NCBI GenBank assembly: GCA_963169105.1
Contig: OY720642.1
Coordinates: 19,710,965 to 19,774,964, forward strand
Source: Ceriagrion tenellum
Taxonomy: Eukaryota; Arthropoda; Insecta; Odonata; Coenagrionidae
DNA: 64,000 bases
Direction of reading: 5' to 3'
The notes beneath the pieces were generated by a model that was given only the letters and a program-made list of their open reading frames with translations, searched no databases and was not told the DNA's origin. Of this stretch, positions 1-12,142 are shown piece after piece. The position numbers and the translations under genes are program-made. Each line of letters opens with the position of its first letter. Position 1 is the stretch's first letter.

Positions 1-3000
1 TATTGGTAGCGTCGAGTCTTTGCATTTTCTAAGGCTTTAATGCCTTATAATGCAAAATTTGAGTCAATTTTTGTGCAGAACGTCTTCCTACCGAGGCCTT
101 CTTGCATTTTAAAAATTTTCATCGAAGTTTTTAGATTCATGCTGCAATAATACCAGGTGATTGCTGATGCTTGATGAAACGCTACGGCATGCAAGTTATA
201 AACATATTGAAATTACTATATTGAGTAGTAGTATTACTCATAAACGTAACAGCATCCTGAAAGATAATTGTAAATAAAGGAGCAAGAATTGGGAGGAAAT
301 GTTGAAGAGGGCCAAAGATGGGATGCATGACGCAAAATGCGAGGGAAATTGAAGCTGGATTTTTCTAAGAAACTTTGCAATTCATTATTGTAATGAAAAT
401 CAATTGAGCTGAGAGCTGTGACAAATCAGTCTAAAGCTGATTTTGAGCTGTCACAATCTTTCATAGAACCATATGCTGAAATAGAAAACTTCTTTTAGCT
501 TTATATCACCCGGGAATTCGCAAGGGAATGAATTTACCGCACAATACTGTACTTTTCATTTATTTTTTGGAAGTGTAGTTGACAAAACTGAAATTTATCA
601 TCACCTTCTTAAAATCAAAGCATATAGTTTTCAGCCCCTATCATATTCCTCATATAGTCTTCGGCAAAACTCAAATAGTCGAGGTTTATATTTTCACGAT
701 AAAAAGTAGTTTATGTGGCCATTTCCATTCAAGTAGCATCGCAGAACCTTATCTTTCAAATAAAGACACGCTGTTGAGACATCTTTGACGCTGTAGAAAT
801 TCATCAAAAACTACTCTTATCCTTGCAGTGTTTCCTGTCTCCCCTGGGTAATTGGAATGGATGATGGACAAATGTTTGTGAAAGAAATATATACGCTCCA
901 ATATTTGAATGCGTATTGCCAATTTTTTTATTTCAGCCTCGTCGTTTGTGATATGGAATCCCTTAGTATTACCAAAGAGAAGGGAAGGATGACTCTCTTC
1001 ATTGTCTCAGGAGTTTCAAGAATCTTCAGTCGTATTACTACTGCGTTTAATTATCCGTATTTAATGAAGAAGAGTAGGTTGTTGGCTAGTGCTGTCAGCG
1101 TCACGCAAATTTTGCTTATCTTGGATACTGGTTTCATTTATTTTTTCGCTTTTAAGCTTGTTAATGCATTAAAGGATTATTATTGTGGGGTTTTATAATA
1201 CGCAGTTCCACGCATACTGAGGTATGGATGACAAGTTAGTGATGATGTCTGGACTCCATCCATTTGGCTATTTGCTCGTAGATGACATAATGTTTAAGTT
1301 ACGAATTAAAAGCTGTGAAGATTCCTTAATTCTGAACCTGATTATGGTTTATCTCAAGTAGATCTGACGGAGTCTTTTTTCTCAATTCTTGGAACGATCT
1401 GATTTTAATTTTTTTATGTTGGTACCACATCAAGATAAAACTGTTTATCATTTTATCATGTTCAGGGGAATAGCTAATGAAATTAAAATTTGCCTGTCTA
1501 TCAATGTTGAAAAATATCACTCGTTGAAAATTTAATTGCGTCAGCCAAGAGCGAAAAATCTACGGCATTCGCTGAGCTAAACTGCTATGATATGTTTTTT
1601 TAGAAGCTGGAGAAGAAAGACTCCTCGACATTTACTGTCAAATGATACCTTCCCCACTACACTCCATTTTACTCATTTGGTTTTTACTCATCGGTCGTAA
1701 ATATGCTTCGGTATTTCCTGTTCTCCCGGAAGACGTTTGTTTTCTGAGTGAGGCAGCGATAAGAATCTTACACCGTTGGAAGTGAAAAAAATAAAACGAA
1801 GAATATCGCCCACTCAAGATTAATCGATTATTTCTTCGAAATTGTCAAGGAAGCTTTAATAATTCAACTTCTGATACTTCTTTCAAGTTCCTGGACCCGA
1901 GCGTATCAGTTTACAAAAGGTCCTTCAACGGCCAAGTTGTGCCGAAGGAGAGTCGGGTTCGCAAAAAAAGCCACTCTGCATCTATATCTGTCAATCAGAA
2001 AGTCTCATTCTCGTTTATTGAAGATAAAATATTTGTATCGGAAAGAGTTCGGCGGGATAAGCTTCGTCATATTATGTGTCGGAGGCCAGACAAAAAATTT
2101 AAGCTTTTGACTCGATGCGTCGTATCGATAGCGGAAAAATGCTCTGCGTCACCCGGAATGTTTTGCCACGCCCTGTCGCGAATGAGGTAGCTTAATGGAA
2201 GAGATTACATGTTTCTTACTGGAAAAAACGGGTTGGCGCCGGAGGGTAAATATTCCAGGAAATCTAATGCTGATTTGAATTTGCTTACCCGGCAGTAGGT
2301 ACTCCTCGAGCTAGATATGACCGACCCTTGCTTTCATTGAATCATAAAATCCTATCTACCGTTTTCAAATTAATATTTTGAAGGGAAGAAGTATCCGAGA
2401 CGTTTTGAAAATTTATCCAGCTTAAATTAAGTTTTCAATTTGAACTTAAAATATTGGCGATGTATATTTGGGCAGGTAAAATGCGCATCGTAGTAAATCG
2501 AAATAACCAGCCAGAATATTCTTTCATTTTTATACTGCATACAGCTCTATCCTCTCCTATTACTGCCGCGATTTAAGGGCGTATAGTGCAGAATTGATGC
2601 GACAATAGAAAGGCATTCATATCAGTTGCCTACAATATGAGACCAGGAGAGGCTACTATGCATGACCTTGGGATTTTCAGAGTGCCGAAATTTTTACGTC
2701 ACAGCCACTAAAATTTCAAATATTCCTTTCAAAGCTAAGATTTGTCAGGGGATTTGACGTCACATCCACGAATTTCCTGTGGTTCGACGGTGTCGAGTTC
2801 TTACTGAATAAAGCCCCAGTTTATAGATGGTGTTAGCTCTCTAATCTATTTGTGGCATCAATTCGTTTCAGTATTGGTAAAGGTCAAGGACACTGTTTGC
2901 GACTAACAAATGTATGCGGCCGGTTGGAAAACATTGCGTGCCACTAAGATTGACGCTCGCGCTAAGCACTTTGGGCTTCTCCTATTCCTTGACGCCCTAA

Positions 3001-3541
3001 GACATCTAACTCTAGCCTATGCTGTGGATTGCATGATCTAGCACTATCTAGCCTGGAAGACGAATAAAACCTAGACTTCTATCCTTCTCAAGCTGCTGTA
3101 GAGCAATCTCCGGTTTTTGCCTTCTATTGGTTGAGTGCCGAAAGTTTCTGTGATTACTGAACATTTTAATCTTTTAATTTAGCACTGAATTTCATCCTAA
3201 TTGTAACACTTAAAAAAATACCAGAAGACTTAGTTGCTCTTTTCGTCTTTCGGTTTTTAGTTTGCTATTTATTTGACACATCATGACCTTGACATTCAAC
3301 ATGTGTGCTGAGTAAATGCTCAATTTGGAACCCTCAATTACTTGGAAAATTATTTGATAAAGGTTGTCTTACATGCAGGTATACCTTCATTTTTGCAAAA
3401 CAGTTTGCCTCTAATACCAGCGGATAAGTCGTTGAGAACGTAGATGTATCGTCAGATTTTTGGTACCCTCCTCATCGTTCCCTCTATTATAATGGTAACA
3501 CGTAACTTTGTGATTCCACATATCTTTATTTGGAACGACCC
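1..3541. other. Unassigned AT-rich DNA
   Basis: No gene, RNA or mobile element recognised on either strand. Open frames are all short (113 codons at most, at 857-1198) and show no familiar domain, signal peptide or splice context. Confidence 0.5.
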
Positions 3542-3570
3542 GGGTTTCGACGTTCAACGTCATCTTCAGG
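3542..3570 (-). repeat. Hairpin motif CCTGAAGATG...CGAAACC (hammerhead-like relative)
   Basis: Read on the minus strand, CCTGAAGAT is followed by a perfect 5-bp stem GACGT/ACGTC with loop TGA, then GAAACCC. The layout matches the CCTGATGATG-hairpin-CGAAAC motifs at 10.1, 25.6, 28.1 and 41.1 kb. The first box is CTGAAGA rather than CTGATGA, so this copy could not be an active hammerhead ribozyme. It is probably a terminal fragment of a dispersed repeat; the parent element is not identified. Confidence 0.3.
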
Positions 3571-5030
3571 TGTTCGTTCATCGTTCCCTAGTCAGCCAAT
3601 TGCATGAACGGTTTCCTTGGCGTTGAGTTGGTCGCAGATATGCTTAGATTTAAACTCGAAGTTATCCGGATCTGAATTCTTCACTGTCTTGCTATGTAGA
3701 TGGATGAAAGACCTTGGGTATTGAACTTAAGTCCTAAACATATTGTGCATTTCTACTTCACATACTGAAAGCACTGACCCACATGAACGCTGCCACGAAG
3801 CTAGAAGAGCGACATTGGGTAATGACACTGAAACAACGGAATTCATCCTCGTGGAAAGAGGAATATTTAGAATTTCGTTGTGAAATTCATGCTATCTCTA
3901 GTCTTAATATCCAATCGCATCGACCGTGAAAATAAAAATTATCAACGAATTTGATTGATTAGAGATATAGGGATTGACTACTTCATGTAGCTTTTTTAAA
4001 TAATGACTCTCAGCTCTTGCGATGACAAATTAATTCATGGAAATAAGGCTCGAATACTGTGTTGCTGCTGGATTGTCTACTTCCTTTAGCTTGCAAACAG
4101 ACCGTCATCCGAGTTTCAGTGGATCATTGTACCTTAGGATACATGCAAAAAGTAATGCTTAACATTAGATCGAAATGGCTTATAGTATTTTTGTTATGAA
4201 TGCCCGTTCATGCATGGGATGGACCCGTTGATTCATGCGCTCTCTTAATGGTACAATTTAATGTGCTATATCTACACTAAAACTTAAGGTAGGAAAATAA
4301 TAATTTTATTTTATTTGTTCCGAAAAATTTTATCCTGTCTTTAAAAACTTATAAATAAAAACCATATTTTACAAACGAGATTATTTGACTATTTCGGTGG
4401 CCAATTAGGAAATCGGAAGCTATAAGCACGATTCGGCACAAAAAGAATATAAATCTTAGAAACAACTTAAGTTAATTGTATTTAATTGATATTGATGGAA
4501 GCCACTGCTTTTATACGCTTTCATCAAATCGCAAAAATCTTCTGGCAAAATGTTTGTGTTCCTAGAGCTGGGTGACTTAGGAGTAACTACCCCATATTAA
4601 TCGCACCAAAAAGCTCAAAATTACCTCTTCCAGACGTCATGCAGATTCATTCAGAAACACCGTGCATATGCTACTAATGCTTTTTTTTAACAGTCGGAGT
4701 AGTCGTTCATCTTACGAGCAAAATTCTTTGAAATACGAACACGTATTCTAATCTTGGCCTCCATGAAGACAGAAAAAAATGACCTTTGGCTAACATCTTT
4801 GATTCAGGATTACTGAACGTTGTCGGCATGAGACTGCAACTCTGTGGTAAGTACCCGGTTAAATGAAAGATTTAGCACCTCGTGATAATCGCCTTAAAGT
4901 CCGGCTAGTAGGGCATAGTCGTAGCAACCGAGGGGTTGAAGAACGGAGTCCTGCTGATCATCTGAGGAAGGCCTTAAGTTTGTCACGAAGCTGTACTTTC
5001 ACGTAGACGCATCTGAGCAAGTGGTTGTAT
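3571..5030. other. Unassigned AT-rich DNA
   Basis: Nothing recognised on either strand. The stretch from about 4,260 to 4,480 is especially AT-rich. Confidence 0.5.
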
Positions 5031-5070
5031 TAGGTAGTGCGAGCGAGATAGTTCCCAAGTCATAATAGTT
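5031..5070 (+). repeat. Dispersed repeat family R1, copy C (short fragment)
   Basis: The stretch starting TAGGTAGTGCGAGCGAGA and running to CATAATAG matches the left ends of the two longer copies at 34,687 and 46,580. Similarity fades beyond about 5,070. Only the shared left edge is preserved, which suggests it is a true terminus of the element. Confidence 0.55.
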
Positions 5071-8000
5071 ACTGTATTTTAACATAATTTTAGAATTGAA
5101 GCATTTGTGAGGGTTATTTGGTACTTGATTCAATATTTCTGGCGCAAAAGCTTTGTTTTTGTTACTTATTATCTCCATTATGAACTCTAATTACGTATTT
5201 TAGGCTTTATCTTGACTTATTACCGAAGATACCGACCGAAATTTTCACTAATATAATTTTAAGTTTGCCAAATATAATTTGGCCTTAATCCCGACTTAAG
5301 GTGCGAAACCCTTGATTCTGAATGATGAAATATCAAACTGTAAAGAGCAGACTAATCATCTAGCAATTTGAAACATATTTTCGCAAGAAAATAAATCTGT
5401 CCAAGAGACGCTTGCCTTGGCAAAAACGTTAAATTTCTTGGGTTGGTGTGACTCTCCACAAGTTGTTTATTATTTCCTGTGGAAACGGATAAACACGGGA
5501 GCAGATTGTTGTGTCGAGAGCTCTAGGAATGTGAGAAGTGCGAGTGCGACATTTCAGGACATTTGGAGCGCACGGCCCCTCTATTATCCTGTGTAAATTA
5601 GCTTGTCTTTTCAGATAAATTGCTCGAAAAGTAGTCCGGGAAGAGGTAAATATTATGATACCATTGGAAAGATGAGAGTTTTGCCTGTAAAATGAGGTAA
5701 AAATCATCAAAAACCAAGTAAAGTAATTTTCGCTCGTACTACCCTAATTTGTCTCACAATAAGCGTCGCCGCCCTATCAATAGATAAACAATCGATGGGG
5801 AGGAGAGCGAGAGCAAAGGAGGCATGGCCGTGGTGGGAAACGGATCCCAACGGCAAACCGCCGTGGAGACGGAAGAACTGGTATAACGGGATCGTTCCTG
5901 TGGCTTGCGGCGCGGATGAAATTGATTTATCGGCAACGGAGGCAGCTCTCCTATCCGCTGATTTACGTTATCCTCTCCGCGGAATTTGTCTCCTCAACCA
6001 TGCCAATCAAGAAAATTCCCTTGCAACTTAAATTAATTAAAATCATGGCGCAATAATTTTTTTGCCAATGTTTACTCTTGAAGATACATCTTTCGCCTAT
6101 ACCAAACCTACGCTGCGTGATAGAAAAAAATGAACTAAATATGCGGTTTCACTCTAATCTTCCTATAGTATAATTATCTGACTACTTTGACGTATTAATT
6201 GAACTAACGTATTACTACTTCAGTCGGAAAATATATTTTTTTGGCAGTAACTCAAAATAGAAGATTAGTTTGTTCCTTAATATTATTTTCTTTTAAAGCT
6301 TTTATTTAAAAGCTTTATTGCAGACACTTCATTTTTTTCATCAAATTTTCTGAGAGATCTCTTTGATTATGCTAGAACATGGAATTTTTCCTTTCTTTAG
6401 CCTATTATCGCCTTTACACGCTTGTAATTTCAAGTTTTATTTATGGAAAAAGTCTTACTCTGAGGTATGGATTCGTCGACTTCATATAGAGGACACTTTC
6501 TTCTTCAAGTAGCTCGATTGTGACTGACATATTGTGGCATTTACATCACTCCTCTGTGGAATCTATTTAATTTGTAATTGTGGTTTTTCTTCATTCTGGA
6601 TTATTGCTTCATATATTTTCCGTCTTAATCAACATAACAGATTTCTCCTTTGCGTTCCGCTAAAGGAGGCCTAATTATCGTTGATGAAAACTGCTGTGGC
6701 ACATTCGGAAACGAAAAGGGTGGGAAGGAGAGTTGCTGGAAGTGAAAAATATTACATTTACAAAGTTTGAATGGGTAGGGTATAAATGTATAAAGGGTGG
6801 AGGTTGATGGCAAATTTTTCGTATTGCTTCCAGAAATGTCTGTCGAGTGGTGGTATAGCTGTCAAGAGTTTCACCGTCAGGCTTGGAACCCATACTGCTT
6901 ACACCGAATCAATGTATGTTTGGAAATTCCCGGGAGTAAAATGTTTGAAATAAATTAGTGTGGGCCAATCGTTGTTCAGCAAAATTCTAGAGGGAGAAGT
7001 GGAAGAATCAAATACCCCTTCATATTAGTTTCGAAACACCCTTTGACTGCAGAAATCATTTTACGAACACTTCATAATTACATGCTGTCATGCAGCTGAC
7101 AAGATATATCGCGGCCCCGTATGCGAACGTCCTTTACCTCTGGTTCTCTTGTGGCTCGTGTCATATGGTGTGGAGGTAGATGAATTGCAGCTGTTGGTAA
7201 CATCATGAATTGATTGACAGTGGTAAGTATATGGAATACTGAAATAACATTCTTTTGGTATGATTGACCTTGAGTAATAATAATTGCTTCGGAAGAGCCG
7301 CGGAGCAGCAACTGTCACCCTTAATAAAAGTTTTAATTCTGAGGTCTGGAGATTGCGGTGCTTTTGGTGCGGCTTTCGAGGTTCTTTGGAAGGGTTGGAA
7401 GGAAATGAAATTGGTTAACGGAATAACAAATAAAGAATTAGATTTGGTGTGGAAGGATGGGGATTGGAATTTGAAATTTGAAGGAGGAATGTTTAACTGA
7501 TTCCGAAAGAAATGGTTAATGGTAGAGTGACAGATATGAAACTTGCATGAAAAGAATAAAAGAATATGTAACGCCAAAGAACTAGGGCTAATTCAAATTT
7601 TAGACGGATGAATTCTTGAAATTCTCAGTGAAAAAAATCATTAGCCTGGACCTAGCTTCAGTCACTCGCATTGGCGCCGGGTCCACAAGCCAACCGAGAC
7701 AATGATCTATTCCATTGTGAAATGTGGGGATAACTGGTTTCGAATACCACCCTTGGAGAATGATTTTTCCACGGTGAATTTTTCAAATTTGTGTACCCCT
7801 GAACGGGAGAGTCTTACTTTAGTTTGGCTGACCGGCAAAACGTTAAGCTCCGTTCAAAACAAGTAATGGCGTAATCAGCATAGCATAAATTATTCTTGCG
7901 TCAAACGTGGACTGGCTGGTGAGATTTCCAATCGGTCACTACCCACCTCTTCAGAAATCTGACACTCGACGCATAAGGCATATCGGGAACGCACGGGACA

Positions 8001-8400
8001 CTATACGAATGAGAATCGAAGAAACCAGGGTGGCAACATCGGTAAGTGCTTCGATCCTTATACTGGAATACGTATTCAGTATTTATTTTGTCTTCAGCTC
8101 AATCCGGTCGAATATCTAAGCATATATCAACGTGATTACTTCCAATAGCAATGCGTATGTTTTTGTGCCCAGGTGATGCAAATAGGCTTTTGAAATCTCA
8201 TCCGCCATAGTATTATCTTAGGGCGTCTTCATTTGCATTCATTAAAAGACTTATTTTTCACAATATCACCGCGAAGTAGAATATCTTCTTAAGTTATTGT
8301 TTTTCTGAACGATGCTTAAATTTGTTTCTTTGACATTTCGCAGGTTTTAGGCCCAACTAACCGCTCGAGAGACCGCTGCCAATAATATTGTTGCTTCTTC
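5071..8400. other. Unassigned DNA with one GC-richer block
   Basis: No gene recognised. Positions about 5,790-5,990 are GC-richer than their surroundings and open in several frames on both strands (78 codons on +, 60 on -), with no identifiable domain. The frames at 6.6-7.6 kb overlap each other on both strands and look like chance. Confidence 0.45.
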
Positions 8401-9605
8401 TTCTTCTTAGATATTCAATCCTTAGATTGGTCTGCGAGAGCAGTCCTCCAGTCGGCTCTCTTTTCGGCTCTTCTTTTCAGTTCCTGATAGCTGGTGCACT
8501 TCAAATCCTCCAATAACTGCTTCGTATAATCAAGTGGAGGTCTTCCTCTGCATCTTTTTCCTACAGTCATTCCTTCTAGTATCGTCTTTATCATTCTCTC
8601 TTGCCTCAGAATGTGCCCCACAAGTCCTGTCCTACTGTTCCTTATACTTCTCCATATGTCAATCTTTTCTCCTATTTTCCGATAAACTTCTTAATTTGTT
8701 ATTCTATCTTTCCAACTGATATTGAGCATCCTCCTGTAGCACCAGTATTCAAAGGACTCAAGTCTTCTTTTCTCTTCTTTCCCTATTGTCCAGGTTTCAC
8801 ACCCATATAGTGAAACACTCCACACGTACGCTTTTAATAATCTCTTCCTCGTACACAACTTGATACTGTTTGTAGTAAAGAGGCGTTTTTTCTCGTTAAA
8901 AGCTATCTTTGCTTGTCTTATTCTACTTCTTATCTCCTTTTACTTCTACCATCTTTAGTTATTATGTTTCCCAGATAAGTAAATTCATCGACCTCTTCCA
9001 GTGTTTCCCCATTCATTATTATGGTAACATTAGCGTTTCTTTGTCTCTCATCTTTGTCACATACCATTATTTTAGTTTTAGTTTTATCAATCTCCATGTC
9101 GTATTCCTTCCTCCATAATATTTTCCATATTTTTTTAGTATGATCTCCAGATCCCCTTCACTTTCCGCCATCACAACAATATCATCTGCAAATCGAATCA
9201 TATTTATCCTCTTCCCTTGTATTTTTATCCCCAAATCCATGTTTTCTCTAACCTTATTCAGTGCGTCTTGGATAATCATTAAATATTATTGGGGAGAGCG
9301 CCCAGCCTTGCCTTACTCCTTTCTGTATTATTGATTCTTGTTGCTCATTTCCTATTTTAATAACTTCAATTTCATTTTTATATAAATTCCAAATTATTTT
9401 CCTGTCTCTATGCTCTATTCCACATTTCCTTAGGATTTCGAACATTTTTGACCATTTGACATTGTCAAAAGCTTTCTTAATGTGTATAAAGGCTAAATGG
9501 GTTTTTTTGCCCTTCTCTATTCTTTTTCTAATATTAGCCTCAGTCCTAAAATTGCTTCTCCTGTTCCGACACCTTTTCGTATTGTTGCTTACATTTTGCA
9601 AAATA
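8401..9605 (-). pseudogene. Non-LTR retrotransposon reverse transcriptase, 5'-truncated and frameshifted
   Basis: Remnant of a LINE polymerase, the enzyme that copies the element's RNA at a nicked target. In minus-strand order one can read AFDNVKWSKMFEILRK (motif A region), GVRQGWALSPIIF (motif B), FADDIVVMAESEGDLE (motif C, catalytic DD retained), FTYLGNIIT, VWSVSLYGCETWT and the C-terminal MGHILRQ...GRPPLDY...LKRRAEKRADWRTAL. At least three frameshifts or stops break it (near 9,275, 9,110 and 8,930), so it is dead. The 3' end at about 8,401-8,408 carries a short GAA repeat tail, as expected for an RNA-primed insertion. Endonuclease and thumb-proximal sequences upstream of 9,605 are missing. 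A relative sits at 24.4-24.9 kb. The clade is RTE-like or a related type; I cannot fix it. Confidence 0.9.
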
Positions 9606-10143
9606 TTTTAAGTCGGAGGTAATCGTCATTATATTTTAGTCGTTGGCCAATTATATACTTCTCAGTAGATGGATATAGTTAATTATGAAGTGCAACTGTT
9701 GATTCTTTCTCAACAAGGTCATGGGATGATCGATGATCAAGTGATTGGGAGTCAAGGTTAGGTCGTTGAAAATGCTTTCTTAACGACCTATGTAAGAGAT
9801 CCTACATAACCATAGGATTAGGCTAATGTCTGGATAGTAATTTGAGTTATTCTGAGTCGTTCCGTTTGTATTTCCCTAACCGGTAAGCGATATTCACATA
9901 AGAAATGTGCGAAATATTTTGTCTGTGACAAGACTATCTTTGTAAAATACTCATGCTCATAAGTAATCGCTCTCCTCGCGTAACTATATCCCTGTGGGAA
10001 GAGATGTGAGGGGCGCAAAGGGTAGTATATCGCATTGTTTCAAAAGCATCCACATTGAAGTGGCTAATGAAGATTTGGTTTTGGATTGGTGCAGCATCCG
10101 ATGGATCATTAGGGTGGGGGATAACACATTTGGTTGGAATTTA
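9606..10143. other. Unassigned DNA
   Basis: Nothing recognised. Confidence 0.5.
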
Positions 10144-10200
10144 CCTGATGATGGTGTCCTCTGTCGAAACCTAGGTCGTATGTAAGTAAAATTCTATGAC
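10144..10200 (+). repeat. CCTGATGATG...TGTCGAAACCTAGG motif, hammerhead-like core
   Basis: CCTGATGATGGTGTCC is followed by TCTGTCGAAACCTAGG. Both conserved hammerhead boxes (CTGATGA and GAAAC) are present, but the intervening stem is weak (GG/CC only). Downstream, TAGGTCGTA can pair with TATGACTA at 10,194-10,201, forming a longer hairpin. The sequence after GAAAC (CCTAG...TAAGTAAA) resembles the 28.1 kb copy, so the two probably come from one repeat family. Confidence 0.35.
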
Positions 10201-10215
10201 TAAACGGCAGATTTT

Positions 10216-11512
10216 TCCCTTTAATCTCATTAAGTACAAGAAATTAGAGTATAAAATTGTGTCAGACTATTTTGCCTAGACGCTCCATCTATGAGTGGCG
10301 GAATGAATGACACCCAAACAGTACATTGAATTCCTCTGTAACTGAAATATGGCACTTCAAACTATTTCTACGATTGTCACTAACTTGGGAATCAAATTGC
10401 TGAGATCGCAAGGATGAAAACAAACTTACTGCCTTCTTTTATGTTTCCATCAACACAGCTCAGCATTGAAGAGCCTCAAAAGGTTTGTTCTGGAGGGCTT
10501 TCCATTTAAAATTGCCAGTTCTCTCCTGAAATATTTTTCAGTACGCAGGCATACTCTTGTAATTGTTGGTAGTGGAAATTTAGGCCCTCGTATTTTTTCC
10601 TGCGTTTTTCACTACCTACTTCTTCAATAATGAGGTTTAGAATGGATTACATGTTCTTAGTTTGTTTCTTCACTATACCAGTCACGTATTCAGATATATA
10701 GTCAACTTTCTTTATGTATTCACTTAATTCTGGCGTTGTACATGGTATAAGGTCTGCTTTAGGGGTTCTCAAAATGTATATACGATGTTTGTTTATTTTG
10801 TCAATAATTTGTTACTGCTGTTGTTATCGAAGTCCTCTCTATTTCCTTGTACTCCGCATTATTTCACCATCTATACAAGTTATACCTCCACGAATGGGAT
10901 GCATATGTATTGTGTGAACAGTGCGTTCTCCATGTTTGCTTTCATTGACGAGTGCTAGCGCGATAAAAGATTTCGTTTGTAAAGATTTGATTGCTTACAT
11001 CAGCTTGAAAGTCAAATCTCACTAAAAGTTTCGTAGACGAGTGTAAAAAACAAGTGTAAGGCATTGGGATTTTTTCTCTGGCTATTTAAATGAATTAAAA
11101 TAATTCTGGCTAAACTGAAATATATGCTCATATTTTGTGGGGCATTTTTGGCCACAATGGTATGTAATAGATGATCGAAGCTAATTTTTAATCCAACTAG
11201 TGGGGTCTTTCTCTGTGTTTTATACTTTGGTGTACCTTCTCCGTCACAAAAACGAACAAACATAGTGACAGCTTCCTCCGTGAACGACTTCCTATCACAG
11301 GAACTGTGAATGGCCTGCAGATTCTTTTAGCATTTTGCAGTGGAATCCTTTGCATCGAAAGTTGGTGGTTTCCGGTGTGACTTAATGGAACTTGCTATTC
11401 ATTTTGAATAAAAAAGTTATAATTAGTTTTTCCACTGTAAATTTTGACGAAGTATTGACCCGCTCTCCCCTCCTCACCCTCTCTCTCTATTATACTAACC
11501 CTCTACCTTCTG
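10216..11512. other. Unassigned DNA
   Basis: Nothing recognised on either strand. Confidence 0.5.
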
Positions 11513-11850
11513 TTGGGGAACGGGTTGGTGTGGTGGCTAGAGTACTCGCCTACCACACGGGCGGCCTGGGTTCCAATCCCTGCAGAGGCAGATGTTTTTC
11601 AGAGGGAACCCGATCACTACTTGAGTGTCTTGTGGAGGGTACTTAAAGTACAGTACTCCGTCTGTCGGATGAGACGTTAAACCGTGGCCCCCTTGGCGTC
11701 TTTTGTTAAGAGTAGGCTAATGCCGACGCCGGGTTTCCATCCACCCTTCCTCCCTTACCTATCCCCTGTGGTACCATTCGGGACCTTAACAGATGTGATC
11801 GTCGTCATGAATAGTGCAGATAGTGACATTAGCTAAATTGTAGATCTTTC
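11513..11850 (+). mobile_element. tRNA-derived SINE with conserved central domain
   Basis: A non-autonomous retroposon transcribed by RNA polymerase III. The head has an A-box-like TGGTGGCTAGAGTACTCG (11,531-11,548) and a B box GGTTCCAATCC (11,569-11,579, one change from the GGTTCGAATCC consensus), spaced as in a tRNA. The body follows, including GTCGGATGAGACGTTAAA and TTAAGAGTAGGCTAATGC (about 11,673-11,733), which look like a conserved SINE core. It does not fold as a functional tRNA and continues about 250 bp past the tRNA part, so it is a SINE, not a tRNA gene. The 3' boundary (about 11,850) is approximate. Confidence 0.75.
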
Positions 11851-12086
11851 TCTTTATATTCTCTACGTTCTTATTTATGCACGATGTAAATATTGATGCT
11901 CTTATTTATGCATGATATTTTGATCTGTAGTAGTAGTATTTGTATCCCTTGCATGTTGGAACGATTGACGATTAAATGTTTCTTGGTTATTAGATTTTTA
12001 ATTGGCGCGTTGCATGTGTGGTACGCTGGTTTCAATGTAGTTTCGGTGTTCTGCCGTATAATTCCTGCATGCCTGGTGTGGAAGCA

Positions 12087-12142
12087 CCCCCTGCCACACA
12101 CCCTTTGGGTGACTTGCAGGGTATGACGTAGATGTAGATGTA
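12087..12142 (+). mobile_element. CR1/L2-like LINE 3' end
   Basis: CCCCTGCCACACACCC, TTTGGGTGACTTGCAGGG and then the tail GTAGATGTAGATGTA. It matches the 3' ends of the minus-strand elements at 45.4, 48.9 and 58.2 kb. It contains a nested stem (CCCTGC/GCAGGG around CACCC/GGGTG) and the short GATGTA tandem tail typical of this LINE group. More 3' UTR may extend back to about 11,900, but no coding sequence is left. Confidence 0.65.

Noticed and set aside
857..1198. 113-codon plus-strand frame with hydrophobic stretches
   Set aside because: No homologue recognised, AT-biased composition, and no supporting splice or promoter context.
7735..7760. B-box-like GGTTTCGAATACC
   Set aside because: One base too long and no A box at the right distance.
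11513..11590. Possible tRNA gene
   Set aside because: A and B boxes are present, but the cloverleaf does not close and sequence homologous to SINE bodies follows; called a SINE instead.
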